A program made the position numbers and the translations under genes. From Pohlia nutans (Eukaryota > Streptophyta > Bryopsida > Bryales > Mniaceae): 64,000 bases of DNA. The notes beneath the pieces are model-generated. The model had not been told where the DNA came from and did not search any database. It saw only the letters and a list, made by a program, of their open reading frames with translations. The stretch is from assembly GCA_022496805.1 (NCBI GenBank), contig CM040090.1, positions 13,820,001 through 13,884,000 on the forward strand. Direction: 5' to 3'. This document shows, one piece after another, positions 34,825-46,600 of this stretch; position 1 is the first letter of the stretch, and every line of letters starts with the position of its first letter.

Positions 34825-34978
34825 CAAGAGGTATTTTTGAAGGGCTCTTGGCACTTTTCATCTACTTCTTGAGTGTGAGAGACTCTGAAAGGACATGGAT
34901 GACCATGCTCTTTGTAGTACAAACCATCTACAGGTATCGGTCAAAAGTTCTTTTTAAATGCAGACTTCTAAGAGCATG

Positions 34979-35286
34979 GCCACCCATGGCCTTAGAGGGT
35001 CTCTGACCTCAAGAAGTGGATGAAAAGTTTCAAGGGGCCTTTCAAAATGCTTCTTGACTCTGGATTCTAGCGTGTTAGAAATTGGGCCTTGAAATCACTA
35101 TTGAGTTGACTATTCGATGATTATTCCTCTCATTCTATTTGTGATTGGTCCATTGACTATTTGATGCGCACTTTTGATACGTGAAGGGCGTGCAAGGGTG
35201 GGGGAGTGTGAGTGCAAGGGCCCTTCACATGTAGATGAATAATTTGAGAGGGTTAGTCCTAGCGTGCATGGGTGGGAATGCTCTAA
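34979..35286. mobile_element. Harbinger-type MITE, 302 bp
   Basis: TAA then GAGCATGGCCACCCATGGCC at 34982; GGTGGGAATGCTC then TAA at 35283-35286. The body is nearly identical to the 34360-34662 copy (GATGCGCACTTTTGATACGT, GTGAGTGCAAGGGCCCTTCA). Confidence 0.85.
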
Positions 35287-36874
35287 CGGAATTAAAATAC
35301 CCATGAGTGAAGATGAGGCCAAAAGAAGACCTCAAATCTAACAAAATCCTACATGCAAAAATCTATGGATAATAACCATTGACGCCAACTCCCATGCACG
35401 CCCACTTCCTTGCAACTCATTTGCTGACGTTGGTTGCTTCAACACTCAGCTACTTTAACATGCTCTGTCTGTTAAATATATATTGTTATTTACTGTTAAA
35501 TAATGAGCATTTTCTGAGGTGTCGGTGGAAACTGTGTACGTATTGACTTCCGTATTTGCAGGGTAGGATCCTAGGTAGGCAACTTCCATAATTCGGCTGC
35601 TTTACGAATGAAGTCAAGGCCATTTTTTTTTGTTGTTGCTGGTTCAACCAAATTCATTTTTATCCGCGAAATGTTACATTGCAGTAGATACGCACGCATT
35701 AATCCCTAAATGACAAAGGGGTAAGGGTAAAACTTAGACGTGTTATAAAATGTTACTTCTGCAACTTTGATGAAGTTTGGTTAAAAAGAGAATTTATCTT
35801 TAAGCTTGTGTATTTACTGTTGTGTGACATTTTTCTACTATCATTTGTACGGTATAGATTTTCAAAATGAAATACTGTGATTTTTTGAAAATCAACACAA
35901 TTGGTTTATGTCAAGTTTTATTCTAAGTTCATAAATTGAGACCTTAAAATATGATTTTTGAGAATAAGTAAAATGAAATAATGAAAACCATACCATCTTG
36001 TAGTGCATGTTATTCCAATTTCATTACGATATTTTTAATTTTTTATATTAATTTTGAATTTTAATTGAATTTCAAGAGAAAATTTGCAATGTATTATGAG
36101 ATGTATAAGCCTCGGGAGGTGCACTGTACTAAACATGTACGAGTATACGTGAGTGCACAGAAGGGCTATTAATTTGAACACTGCCGTATTACGTATACAT
36201 ACAATAAACACATTTAGAACTGAAATTATTCACATATACTTACACTAAACGTATATTTAAAACGGAATATATTTGTATACAAAGGTATTTAGACATGTAA
36301 TCTCTCGTAGAAGATTTAGAAGGGGTCATGAACGCACGTGATTCTCAAACATAATGTAGAGTGCACCCCCCAGGTATAAGCAATTTATATCTGTCATATC
36401 AACTACAAGAGATTTGTATGTATTTCCTTACCTCACTTCTGAGATGCAAAACCTCCTTATATGAGAACTAAATTGAAGTCTAGGAGGATAGTTCCAATGG
36501 CATGTGTAAGTACATAATTTGCATTATATAATGTATACTTAGGTTGATTTGCACCAGAGTTTGACATGATAGTTCCAGTGACGTAATGGTTCTTGCATGC
36601 ACCGAGCGTTAGTACGTAATTGCAGGTTTTGACTAATGGTGGATTTATTTGGTGAATTTTGAATTCAATGGATGGGGACAATATCAAATTCATAGGGAGA
36701 ATAGAACGAGGATAATCATGATATTGATGGAGTACATGTACTTCGTCAAGTTAGGAAAGAGCTTGGAGGGAGATAGAGGTAAAAAGAAATTCACTAAATA
36801 AGGAGCCCATGTATTCATTATTTAAGAGGTTCCAACATCAACTCTAGGAGCCAACTATATAACAAACAACTTAT
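35287..36874. other. AT-rich interval with a TTAA-type end
   Basis: At 35699 the sequence TTAA-TCCCTAAATGACAAAGGGGTAAGGG begins a fragment related, in reverse, to 30996-31052. Parts of 35800-36080 resemble the interior of the element at 53.33-53.86 kb (GAATTTCAAGAGAAAATTTGC and its complement). Variants of GTATACGTA/ACGTATACAT recur at 36130-36280. No gene. Confidence 0.5.
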
Positions 36875-37215
36875 TTAACCCTTAAACGTCAAAGCAAGCC
36901 CCACGAGCTTGCTTAGACGAAAAGAAAAACGAAAAAAGGGGGAAAAAAAACATTGTTGAACAACCTTGGCATGCACTGCTAGCTCTAATATGCATCAAGG
37001 TCTCAAGCTGCTAGACTCCCTCTCCTCTCTCCCCACTAATTCTCTTTCCAATTTTCTTGGAATGTACATTTTACTCATTTTCTAAATTTAGCCTCACTTT
37101 TTCACCAACTTTCCAAAGCTCCGATCCGTTTCAATTTTGGTTGAAAAAATTCACCTTTTTTTCATTAATCTCTCAAAACAAGCTTGTGGGGCTTGCTTTG
37201 ACGTTTAAGAATTAA
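36875..37215. mobile_element. TTAA-flanked MITE with extended GC-rich termini, 333 bp
   Basis: TTAA then CCCTTAAACGTCAAAGCAAG on the left; GGGCTTGCTTTGACGTTTAAGA then TTAA on the right. The inverted ends run about 38 bp (CAAGCCCCACGAGCTTGC / CAAGCTTGTGGGGCTTG), the longest of the TTAA group here. Non-coding. Confidence 0.85.
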
Positions 37216-37305
37216 TAAGGAAGAGGTCCATGTGATGAGGAATGCACTCGATTTCCAAAACATTTTTCTTCCTACATGAACCATGAAGCATATGAAGTGA
37301 CCACT

Positions 37306-38535
37306 GAGGTAACCTTACCAACTAAGCCTATTTACACACATAAAATAAAAAATATTTTGAGTAGGTCTTAATAGCAAGTTCAAGAGGATTCCAACGCACT
37401 TTAGCGTGCATTATTTGGACACCGTATGAATAAGTTATGAATCTCCAAAGTGTTGACTATAGGTTGACCTTAAAGCGACTCCAAACTCTGATGTTCAGAT
37501 TGTGCACATTCTCATCAACAATAGGATGTCAACATCTACTTACCGTAGTTTACTAGCAAGTTCGGCAACTTGCTGCCTAATATTTAAGTAAAGTTCAAAA
37601 AGTAGGTTCGGCACCTAAAAATAGTATATTATTATTTTCGGCAATTCTCTCTTTTAATTTAAGAAAATTCGACTTAAATACTTTTTAAATTTTCTATTTA
37701 AATTTTCTTCATGTACAACTCTCTTGCATTGGATGGCATCTAAGTTGTGAATGGAGATGAGAATGCTTTGTGTTTTACGCAAGTGGAGTGGAGTTGTGTC
37801 CAACAATGCATATGGGATATGTAAACTTTGAGGTGAAGCACCTAGTTAGTCTTCATTTTTATAACACGCATAACTTTTGCATAGAGTCTTCAAATGACAT
37901 AAAATTTGTTGGAGGTGAAAGATTACTTGATTTCTAAACTTTTCTTACACCAACAAAATTCCAAAAAAGTTGATCTTCTATGCACAAATGAGCTCCGAAA
38001 AACTGATATGAACGCATTTTAATTTTTTGATATTTACACGGCTGCAATGTTTTGTCCATATTTTTTGCATAAAGACTTATTTTGACACAAAACTTGTTGG
38101 AGGTGGAAGAAGGATTGATTTCTCAACTTTTGTTAGTTGGACAAAATTCTATAAAACTTCATCTTCTATGCTCAATTGGACTCCAAAAATCTGTGTACAA
38201 CACATTTGAAAAGCCTCACCTAGAGTCTTGCTACTTCTTAACCCATATTCTTTGTGGACTAATGTAAGTGAGCTTGATTACAAGACGAGCACCTTCTCAC
38301 CTCTTCAATTCACACATGCTTTCACAGTAAGTAAAATTCTAGTGAGAAGTAAAAATTTCTTACTTTTCGGCAATTTTGAAAAATAAATAATATTATATTC
38401 GGCAAAAAATGCCAAAAAAATGCCAAATTTTCGGTCATCTATTTTAAGAATTATTTTGTGCCGAACCTGCAATTAAACTACGGTATTCCAGAAGATTGAG
38501 CTATGGACGTTTTTAGATACAGTTGCCTTACAGGA
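37306..38535. repeat. Repeat body shared with 16.7-17.06 kb, interrupted
   Basis: GAGGTAACCTTACCAACTAA to CAACAATAGGATGTCAACAT (37306-37540) and AGATTGAGCTATGGACGTTT (38490-38530) are colinear with 16740-17060. The intervening 941 bp is the TA-flanked element listed next. Confidence 0.75.
37541..38485. mobile_element. TA-flanked element, 941 bp, TIR CCGTAGTTTA
   Basis: TA then CCGTAGTTTACTAGCAAGTT; on the right ...GAACCTGCAATTAAACTACGG then TA. The empty site CTATTTATTGTGAAAGATTG at about 16995-17015 confirms insertion at TA. Subterminal TTCGGCA(A/C) motifs are repeated at both ends (37580-37645 and 38360-38462). Interior frames are short, and AAGACTTATTTTGACACAAA and similar phrases recur internally. 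A non-autonomous Tc1/mariner-type element is the likeliest reading. Confidence 0.8.
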
Positions 38536-38807
38536 CAAGACTGCACTCCATCGTAAGAATGACACCCATTGCCCTCTATCACAATCCCCTATCCCCCAGA
38601 TTCCAGAACCGAACTGCACCCAATACGAGCTCAATACTGCAGATCGAAAATCCAAAACTCCAAAACTCCACACCAACTTGAAAGCAGCCACAGGGGCCCT
38701 AGCGTTCGGCACAACGGCACAACTTGGGATTCCAGAAGACCCTGCAAAGAGGCTTGCACCCTGGATGCCAGGCCAATTATTGACCTGTTCCACCACTCTC
38801 CGTCCTC

Positions 38808-38905
38808 CACGTGGCACTCCAGCGAGGCCATGCGATTTTTCCCGCATCCCATCTAGTTATCCACGCGTCGTCGCTCGCGCGCTCCAAGACAAAGCGCCAC
38901 GTGTC
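38808..38905 (+). promoter_or_regulatory. Two ABRE/G-box motifs upstream of the PMP3 gene
   Basis: CCACGTGGC at 38807-38815 and GCCACGTGTC at 38896-38905 are full ACGT-core ABA-response elements, about 500 and 410 bases before the PMP3 start. A third CACGTGGA lies at about 39254. Such elements bind bZIP factors. PMP3/RCI2 genes are typically induced by cold, salt and ABA, so the match is meaningful but untested. Confidence 0.55.
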
Positions 38906-39314
38906 GAGCACAGCGTATTCCCGCCAGCTGTTCTGAAGTTCACACGCCTGGGATAGAATCTAAGTCATTACGTAGATATACCGTGCCCGAAATAAGGGAA
39001 AATCGTAGATATACACACGCGAACCATCAAACAGAATATTTTTAGATACGCGAGCTGAAATCATCGAAATCACACATCTACGAAATCAGTAGATTATGGT
39101 AGATGAAGCGTGTGCGCCGCTTTCGCCGGTCCTGCCGCCCTGTGGCCTATACTTGTCCTCCCGGGTCAGCTCTTGAGACAGAACTTGCAATTGAGCGCTT
39201 TCGATCGCAACCAGGGGCGAGTTTGTCTGTTTGTTGCAGGATTTCGGAGCTGCACGTGGAGCATCATCGCAAAGTGAAGAGTGAAATTCTTCGTCACTTT
39301 TAAACGCTGCAACC

Positions 39315-39885
39315 ATGGGCAAGGGCGAGGGCAAGGGCGGCGTTGCTGCGACGTTCTGCGAGATCTTGATCGCTATTCTGTTGCCGCCTCTCGGCGTCTT
39401 CCTCAAGTTCGGCTGCGGGGTAAGTAACTACTGGTTAAGTTTTAGCCACTGAGCGGTAACACGATTTGAAAGAATAATCCTCTGTTGGAGCACTTGGCCA
39501 TTCTGCTGCTGTATGTATTTTTCCTCGTGCGAGAACTATTAAGGTGTATGTAAATATTATTTCCAGTCTGTTTGACTAGTTTTTTTGGCCATTTTGCTGC
39601 TGTATGTGTGGAGAGGGCGATTAGTACACTGTTGTCTTCTTTTTTAGTGTTTAGAACTATTATTTCCATTTTTCTTAGGCTGTTAATCAATTAGAGACAC
39701 TGAGAGAGTCGGGAGAGTCTAAGTTACATGCTCTCTTGTTTCCATGCTGGAGCGGGCTTATCTTGTCATTTGTGCTCACAGTGTGTATTTTTGCTTCGCA
39801 GATTGAGTTCTGGATTTGTCTAATTCTGACTATCCTTGGCTACATTCCCGGAATTTTGTACGCGCTCTTTGTCATCGTGGTTTAG
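39315..39885 (+). CDS. PMP3/RCI2 plasma membrane proteolipid, 2 exons
   Basis: A very small hydrophobic membrane protein of the UPF0057 family. It helps set plasma-membrane potential and limits cation influx under salt and cold stress. Exon 1 is 39315-39419 and exon 2 is 39802-39885, with donor GTAAGT and acceptor TTCGCAG joined in phase 0. The product has 62 residues: a short Gly/Lys N terminus (MGKGEGKGG), the first helix with the family hallmark ILLPPLGVFLKFGC, then the second helix EFWICLILTILGYIPGILYALFVIVV. The position of the intron after Gly35 separates the two helices. The length is slightly above the usual 52-57 because of the N-terminal extension. A poly(A)-type signal (ATAAATAAA) lies near 40125. 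ABRE motifs lie upstream. Confidence 0.95.
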
Positions 39886-42702
39886 ATGACGGCTATGGAG
39901 AACAGGGGCTCGAATGCCTCGTGAGCCGAAGGCCAGACCTGTTTCCTTCAATGATGCATCACGAACCGGTCTGCGGCCCCTTGACTCAGGTAGAGCATGC
40001 GGCATCGAATTGGAAGAAGAGATTGCAACTTGGAATGGTTGTATACCAAAGCCGCAGAAAGAAAAGTTTGATTTCTGTGAATGTTGTAAATTAGAGATGT
40101 TCAGAGGTTACTTTCTTGAGCCATAAATAAACGCCATGTTTCAAAGTATTATGTGGCTCTGGTTATTATGAGTTGATCTTTCATGTGTTTTTTCCTGCTC
40201 GTTTTTTTTTAGTGTTTCCTAACTCCTCTTCAAAGGCCTATGTTTCCAGAGACAAAGACTCATAATGAGAGGTATCATGTGCAGCCTGCATTTGTGGCTG
40301 TTGTAATTTACAACCTCTGCATTTAAGACATCTTTGTTACCTCCATTTATCACTGTCGGTATTTTTTTTGTGTTTTCGGGCCATGTAATTTCAGGCTACA
40401 AAGCTCATGCAAATTGCAAGTGAATGAGGTGGCTTTTTGGTCCCTTACTTTTTATATTTTTATTTGAAAATCCTGGTGATGGATATCTGTTTTTTCATAC
40501 ATCCTACCTTTTTCATTCAATATATTGGCCGTTCGTAAATCCTTCATATATCTTGTCTTTTCATCCAACATCTTGGTGTGCAATTGTACAATCCAGTGCC
40601 TTTTTCCCACATGGTGATTCTCCCAGCGGATTTTTACAGCCAGAAAGAAAAACCCTGACTGTATAAAAGCTTCCTTCCAATAAGGCTGGTGTTTACGAGG
40701 TAGCAAACTTGTAGATCCTCCCCTTGTTTAGACACAGGTTTGCCCGGCTTGTACACCGTGATCCAGCATATGAAGGGAACCTGCATGGTCTCTTCAAAAG
40801 GATCAACGAAACTCAAGCTGGTGCCGATCAAAAAGCCAAAGAAAGTAGAGACTACTACAGATGCGTATATTTTGTTTCGCAGATACTGTTAATTTTTCTA
40901 GCAAATATATATAAGTAAGTCTCGGTGTCAATGCACATAAGGTAGCGGGTTTAGAGCCTCTTACCTTAGGCCTGGAAGTAAAAAAAATGCAACAATCCAA
41001 GTGCCTGTGCCTTGAATGCTTTATTCTATTGTTGGCATTGATCCTGAGTGAGTGTACACCTAGGCCTGTCCTGGATGTTATCATGCACACTTGTTACTGT
41101 AGTGATATCAGCATATGAGTTATTAGATATCACCTGAGGCCATTCAATGGCACAATCAGATATTTGCAGTGCCTGTGATAATTTTACCTGTTCACACAAT
41201 GCATGATGGTGGGCCTTAAGAGCATCTCCACTAGCACTCTGGATTGCTCTACGAAGGTCATCCAAAAAGTCAGTCTTCACCATGCAGTTCTCCGACCAAC
41301 ATCACTCAATTAGATTCTTGAAAATAGTAAGTGAGCCACTCACAAGTCACCACACATGGATTGTGCAATTATGATGTGCAATTAAGAAAAGTAAATGCAC
41401 TAGCAAGAGTGATTTTGAGGGCCCTACATTATAGTGGATTATCCAGTATCACGGGTCAAATGAATTGTTCACCAACCCAGTCTCATTCATTTTTTCATAG
41501 TTGGAGCGACATTCAGTAGCCTTTGTGAGTGTTGCCTCCCTCCAATAGAATGATGAAATGATGTGGGATATTCCACATCACATCAGTAGCTATGGGGGCA
41601 AATGGCATTAAGCAAGAACAATCAACCATGGTGAAGAGTAATCCAAAGCACTCAATCACAATTCAACACTGTCTTATAATTGCTTATTTGATTCAATCAC
41701 AATTCAACAATGTTTTGTAATTGTTTATTTGATTCAATAGTTCATTCAATTAAAAATCTCATATATAAAGGTGAATGAAACTAAAAGGTAGTCTCTTCAA
41801 AGGCTACTAAATGTTATGTAGTAGACATGCTTTAACTAAATAGTATTGATTGGTATTGTTATTATACCCCGTCGTCAAGATCGACAAATATAATTATAAA
41901 TAGAAAAGCCCAAACCTTTAGGATTTTTTTTTCAAAAACATAATAATTTCTATAGTGAAAAAGAGAATCTTAGAGAATGTGCATAGAATCTTAGAGAATA
42001 GTCACATCATTTGGGCAAAAAAATCATTTATTTGGCCTAACCTGATGTTTGGATACGGCAATACCTTTGAGGACCAAAATTGAGTTTTGGATATGTTTTC
42101 ATCTTTCAACCTTCATATTTTTGTTTCATAAATCCAATGCTTGATTTGATTGAAGATTTGAGTTTGTAGGGTTGCAATTGGAATAGTAAAGTAAGATTCA
42201 CTCATTCACTCAATTAAATCATCAATGATAGCTCATATCTTAGAGATAAAAGAAAAAACCCAAGATGTAACAAGTCACTTAATTGCTTTGAATTTTCTGA
42301 AAAGCAATAGTTGTTTAGACCATTGAAACCGTCTCATAAACTTCCCGTGCTTATAAAATCCAAACTGAATTCAATGAAAATGTAATATGGGGATGGATTC
42401 AATGTGCTTTACAAGGATAGTTTGAAAACAATCTTTACCTTAGAATGCTTCAAGTTAGAATTGTGAATTTATCCACAATAACTAAAATGATACGTTCAAT
42501 ATTTTTTGGTTCTCCGAATCAAAATGCTCCCAAGGCTATGCTTTTGAGTCTATCTAGTGTAAGTCTCTTGATTTCAAGTGATTGTTCTAATCCATCAATC
42601 ATTTTACATCCACCTATTTAGAATATTAGAACTTTATGACAACATTATTCACACGTGTAGGAGCTATTGGCGTTATCAGATTAAAACTCCCTACACTTGT
42701 CA
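39886..42702. other. Interval between PMP3 and ECD
   Basis: The first 250 bases are probably PMP3 3' untranslated sequence. A plus-strand frame at about 40738-40860 (RFARLVHRDPAYEGN..., AQAGADQKAKE-like) follows an ACACAG acceptor and could be a stray exon, but nothing joins to it. At 41026-41283 the minus strand reads MVKTDFLDDLRRAIQSASGD; it begins by a GAGCATCTCCACTAGC motif like a MITE end. 41527-41818 is the second copy of the 8.65-kb repeat. The rest is AT-rich and non-coding. Confidence 0.5.
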
Positions 42703-45700
42703 TCACTTTCCACTTTTGCTAGAATTCTTGGCAGATGGATCAACTAACTTTATGCCCATTGCTCCAAGCAAATTCGAAGCTGGTCCAGGCATTCCCTCTT
42801 GATTCATGAAAGATTGCAGTAAACTCGTCACCAAATTGATGTCCACATCCACAATCCCCTCGTCATCATCCCCTTTTTGTTGCGCCTTACCACTTGCCTG
42901 CAATCACAAATCAACACATTAGCCCACTGTTTATTTTTGCTTTCAAGTCCAATAAGAAAATGGAGCTCATCAAGTCTAGTTTCCACTTCATGAAGGGGTA
43001 AAAGCATCGTGAATTAGCCCCTAAAAGACCAAGAAGCAGGAATTGGGCCTCATGTATTATTAAGCACTTTTGAGCAGGTCCTATGTAAACTTTCTTTTGT
43101 TCAAAATTATTTGTTTTCTGACTAATGTTTTTCACCGATTCTGGTAATTAAAAATTTAGTTCCGTGTGAAATATATTTTTCATAATATGATCGATTAAAT
43201 TTGTCATTTTCAAACCATAAATCCTTGGTCCTTTAGAGACGCACAATTGAAGGACGAATTACCTTAGCTGACTCATCTTTCACGTCGGCAGTAGTAAAAC
43301 TCTTGGCAAGACTTGACTGTTGCAGCTCGTGTTGCAGAGCTTCAGAGTACTCGTCCATGAAGTCACCGCTAGCTCCTGACGTGCTTGCAGTCTCATTGAC
43401 AACACCCATACTGCTACTGGCCCTTGATTCATCAACGTCGTCAGCAGCCATTTCTTCATCCAAATCATCTGAGTAGGATACAAGTGAACCACAAGACCCA
43501 GAGTTAGTGAATGATTAACAAGCTGAAGAAAAAAAAAAAATCGACACATCATATAAATTTCTGTCTGTGTATGAACATGAATCTCTGCTGTGTATGTCCA
43601 CAATTCACATGAAAATTTCAGTGACAGCAGTTCAACCATTCCCTCAGAAATGTCCTTTTTGTGTTCATTCTTCTCCATCTCAATGAAGTAGCAAGTACCA
43701 GACTCAGATTCCCAGTCGGAATCGTCCTCCTTCACATCTGCGGCTGCACTGGTTCCCAATGCGGACTCCAATTCTTCCATAAACCTTGACATGTTTATCG
43801 AAACAGCTTCATCTGTGCAACCAAAGCATAACAATACCAGAGAGTAAGCAAGCCAGGATCATGCTGTTACTAGTACTTTGGCCAGCTCTAAGCAGCCACA
43901 AAAAAAACCCTGTATTCTTTCAAGTAAGGAGCTGAGAACACTGAAGACTAGGATATGCTCCTCACCACCAGGCAATTCAGCACCCTCGTAGCTCGAGATC
44001 TTGCTCATAAATGCTTGAATGCCATGCACCAACTCCTCAGGATCATAAAGTGGTTCATTAGCCGTTCCTCCTGCCTGGGCATCACCATTATCTCCCTCTG
44101 GATTCGGCCGCATTCCTCGTCTTGACTCATGTGCATCAATCTCCGCTTGTCGTTCATGAAGAGCACTGGTCAAATCGTCCTCTCCATCGTACAACCATGC
44201 ATCACTGTCACTCTCTGGTAAAGAGCCGCTGAAATCAGCTGCAGTATGTTGCAAGGTAAGGATATCCTTGACCCGCTTGATAGGGGTTCGCATAGCTGCA
44301 CTGTGGAAAACCACGTCATATGATTATTACCTGATTTGAGTCCCATTGCCCTTGGAATGAGATCAAGGAATGAATCAAAGTGACCAGTAAAAAAAGGTAC
44401 GACCACCGCACAATATCTAAGGGTTGAGTCACCAAAAGCACATACATAATATGAATCAAACTGTAGAAACAGCTGCGTCAACAATTGAAGAAATTGGACT
44501 TGATCATACTTCAAGTGGCAAATCATCAGCACGTCTGCCAAATCCCAGATTCACATGATTACTGAGAAAAAAATAAAGAGTGGTACCTTGTTGCGGCAAA
44601 TGAACGTGTTCGACGGTAATCCGCAATTGCGGCTTGAAGCAGCTGTTTCTGCTCCTTGGATCCCTCTAGAAGATCCCGGAAGTAGCCACTCTTTTCCAAA
44701 CTTTTGCGGTACGCTTCCCAGCCGGGATCCCCAACAGGGGCTTGCTCCAGAATCCCCCCTTCTGAGGTAGACAAGAGTAGAAAATTAGAAATCATTATTA
44801 ACTGCAGAAGGAACCACATACAGAGGTGGCCACCAAAATGTAACACGCGCAAGATCTTCGCATGCAAGAAAAAGAGCATCAATCTTTATCTACATGTTAA
44901 CTTGGACAGAAGCTCTAACGGCCAGAGAAAATATCTGTAAAAAGGAGATTGGGACGCACCGGCTCTCATATCAACATCATTGCCCTCAAATCTTTGACGC
45001 TCCCAGTACATCATCTCAAAGCCGCAAGTGAGCTTCATGCCAAGCTCCGCTTGCTTGTGCTTAGGATCTGCAACCGCCGGCATGGGGTACTTTCGAGGAG
45101 GGGCAAACATCTGTTGGTGGAGTTGCGCATACATGGCTCGTGACATGGTTACCAGAATATCAAACATTTCACTGTTTGATCCTGCGTCACCAAATGCAGA
45201 ATCACAACCATAACCCTCATGGCTTGCCACCTTCACAAATTTATTCATGGCTTGCTTACAGTTAGCAACTCAACACGAACTGAATGAGCTTTGCTTTCAA
45301 TCAACTCCGTAGCCTAAACCTGAAAACCTGCCTAGGGGTTCGCCATTCATAACACTTTAGGTAATACACGAAATTTTCCCGTGGTTGACAGACCAAACAA
45401 TCGTGCGAATTACGGCTTGAGGTTTCAGGACATGTACACAAATGGCACTTCCACAAAGGTATTCATGGTTTGCTTACAATTAGCAACTCAACACGAACTG
45501 AATGAGCCTAGCTTCGAAAAAAGCTAAATCGCCTAAACCCTAAACCCTGCCTAGGGGTTTCGCCATTCATAACACTTTAGGTAATACACGAAATTTTCCC
45601 GTGGTTGACAGACCAAACAATCGTGCGAATTACGGCTTGACATGTATACAAGAAACAAGGTCTCAATTTCGACACAATACGATCAGCCAGAGTAAACGCA

Positions 45701-46443
45701 CCTTCCACAGGGAGGAACCTGTCAAGCCTGGACGCGGCTATCATAGCATCGACGTCGCGGCGATAGAAAGCCTCAACGGCCAACGACACGAATTGCGGCT
45801 CGTGTTTCAGCACTTGCGCCACGGGCAGTGGCACCACGCACCTGGCCTTGTGCATATTCCTGCGCGCTTGCTCCGGATACTCCTTGATCCGCCTCGCAAT
45901 GGCCTCTTGCACCTCCTCGCTCGCCTTCGTCCCTCCATTCTTCATCAATCCCACCGCCTCCTCCACTGTCAAAGTCCCTACTTTCTCCCCAACCTTCCTC
46001 CTCACCAAATGCACACATCCTCCCCTGAGAAAAACCCTATTCAAGCTGTTCTCCGGCTTCAACCACCGCGGAATCACATACGCCGCCTCGATCAACAGAA
46101 ACTCCCCGTCGTTGTCCCGCACCGTGATCGAAATCCCCGAAACCTTCTCCGACAACGTCTTCAACAAAAACACAATGAACCACTCGTCCTCGATGTTATC
46201 TCCGAACCTAGTGCTCCCTGCCAAGTGCCACAACCCTAATTGGCTCCCCTGCACCACCTCCAAATTGAACGCTTGGTGCTGCCATATGTAGCCGTTCAGG
46301 AGCGGCTGGAGCTCATGGAAAATTGCGATCCGGAGGTCGTTGAGAAGCTCCTCTGGTTGTTGTTGCAGCGATGGAGATGGAAGTGGCGTAATTGCATCGC
46401 TGTAGATTGCGTACTGCACCGATTCCAGTGCTTCCTCCGCCAT
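42703..46443 (-). CDS. Ecdysoneless (ECD/SGT1-like) family protein, 7 exons
   Basis: Homologues act in cell-cycle progression and pre-mRNA splicing in animals and as transcription-linked regulators in fungi; the plant role is less defined. Exons on the minus strand: 46443-45702, 45181-44960, 44761-44587, 44300-43966, 43812-43699, 43468-43263 and 42897-42703. All six junctions keep phase and yield about 662 residues, close to animal ECD. Family landmarks: VQYAIYSD at the start, WHLAGSTRFGDNIEDEWF with FLLKTLS, DNDGEFLLIEAAYVIPRWL, SLNRVFLRGGCVHLV, RFLPVEG, TMSRAMYAQL, ELGMKLTCGFEMMYW and DPEELVHGI. The C-terminal third is acidic and low-complexity (DDSDWESESDDLDEEMAADD), as in relatives. The ATG at 46443 is chosen because the in-frame extension has only GTG. 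Intron 1 has a tandem duplication; intron 6 has a MITE. Confidence 0.93.
43014..43240. mobile_element. TTAA-type MITE in ECD intron 6
   Basis: Left TTAG then CCCCTAAAAGACCAAGAAGC; right ATCCTTGGTCCTTTAGAG near 43238 with the TTAA lost. GGACCAAG subfamily, reversed relative to the 24.98-kb copy. Both target copies have decayed, so it is an old insertion. Confidence 0.78.
45235..45650. repeat. Tandem duplication (about 220 bp) in ECD intron 1, with telomere-like run
   Basis: TTTATTCATGGCTTGCTTAC at 45240 and TATTCATGGTTTGCTTACAA at 45460 open two colinear copies (AACTCAACACGAACTGAATG, TTCGCCATTCATAACACTTT, GTGGTTGACAGACCAAACAA). They end near 45420 and 45640. The unit borders include exon 2-proximal sequence on one side and exon 1-proximal on the other. 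Copy 2 contains CCTAAACCCTAAACCC at 45533-45548, a telomere/telo-box-like run. Confidence 0.85.
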
Positions 46444-46519
46444 CGCCACCTCGGTGTAGTTTACACTACTCCGTCTAGAGGGTGAGCCCTCGTCTCGAGC
46501 CAGCCTCGAGCTCGCTGCC

Positions 46520-46600
46520 AGCGCTCGTCGCTCGTTCGTTCACGTTCGTCGTTCGTTGCTCGCTCGTTCGTTCAAGTTCGTCGTTCGTTGCTCGTGGGTT
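46520..46600. repeat. TCG/TTCG-rich simple repeat upstream of ECD
   Basis: Imperfect repeats of CGCTCGTTCGTTCA and GTTCGTCGTTCGTTGCTCG lie about 80-150 bases upstream of the ECD start, probably in its promoter or 5' untranslated region. Confidence 0.65.

Larger units (their letters stand above)
34160..34913. mobile_element. Harbinger-type MITE split by two later insertions
   Basis: The left end is TAA then GAGCATTCCCACCCATAC (34163); the right end is GGATGACCATGCTC (34910). After removing 34360-34662 with one TAA and the poly(A) insert at 34683-34815, the remaining sequence is colinear with the intact 7749-8050 copy (ATTTC-TAACACGCTAGGATTGAG-AGTCAAGAGGTATTTTTGAAG). Confidence 0.8.

Noticed and set aside
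38473..38847. 124-codon minus frame upstream of PMP3
   Set aside because: Overlapping frames on both strands, GC-rich promoter-like DNA and no recognisable domain; probably regulatory sequence.
41026..41283. Gene beginning MVKTDFLDDLRRAIQSASGD on the minus strand
   Set aside because: Only one exon-like frame, overlapping a MITE-like GAGCATCTCCACTAG end, and no partner exons; kept only as a note.
45533..45548. True telomere or chromosome end
   Set aside because: Only about two TTTAGGG-type units inside an intron; not a telomeric array.
45601..46239. Long plus-strand frame (212 codons)
   Set aside because: It is the antisense shadow of the first ECD exon, which is clearly coding on the minus strand.
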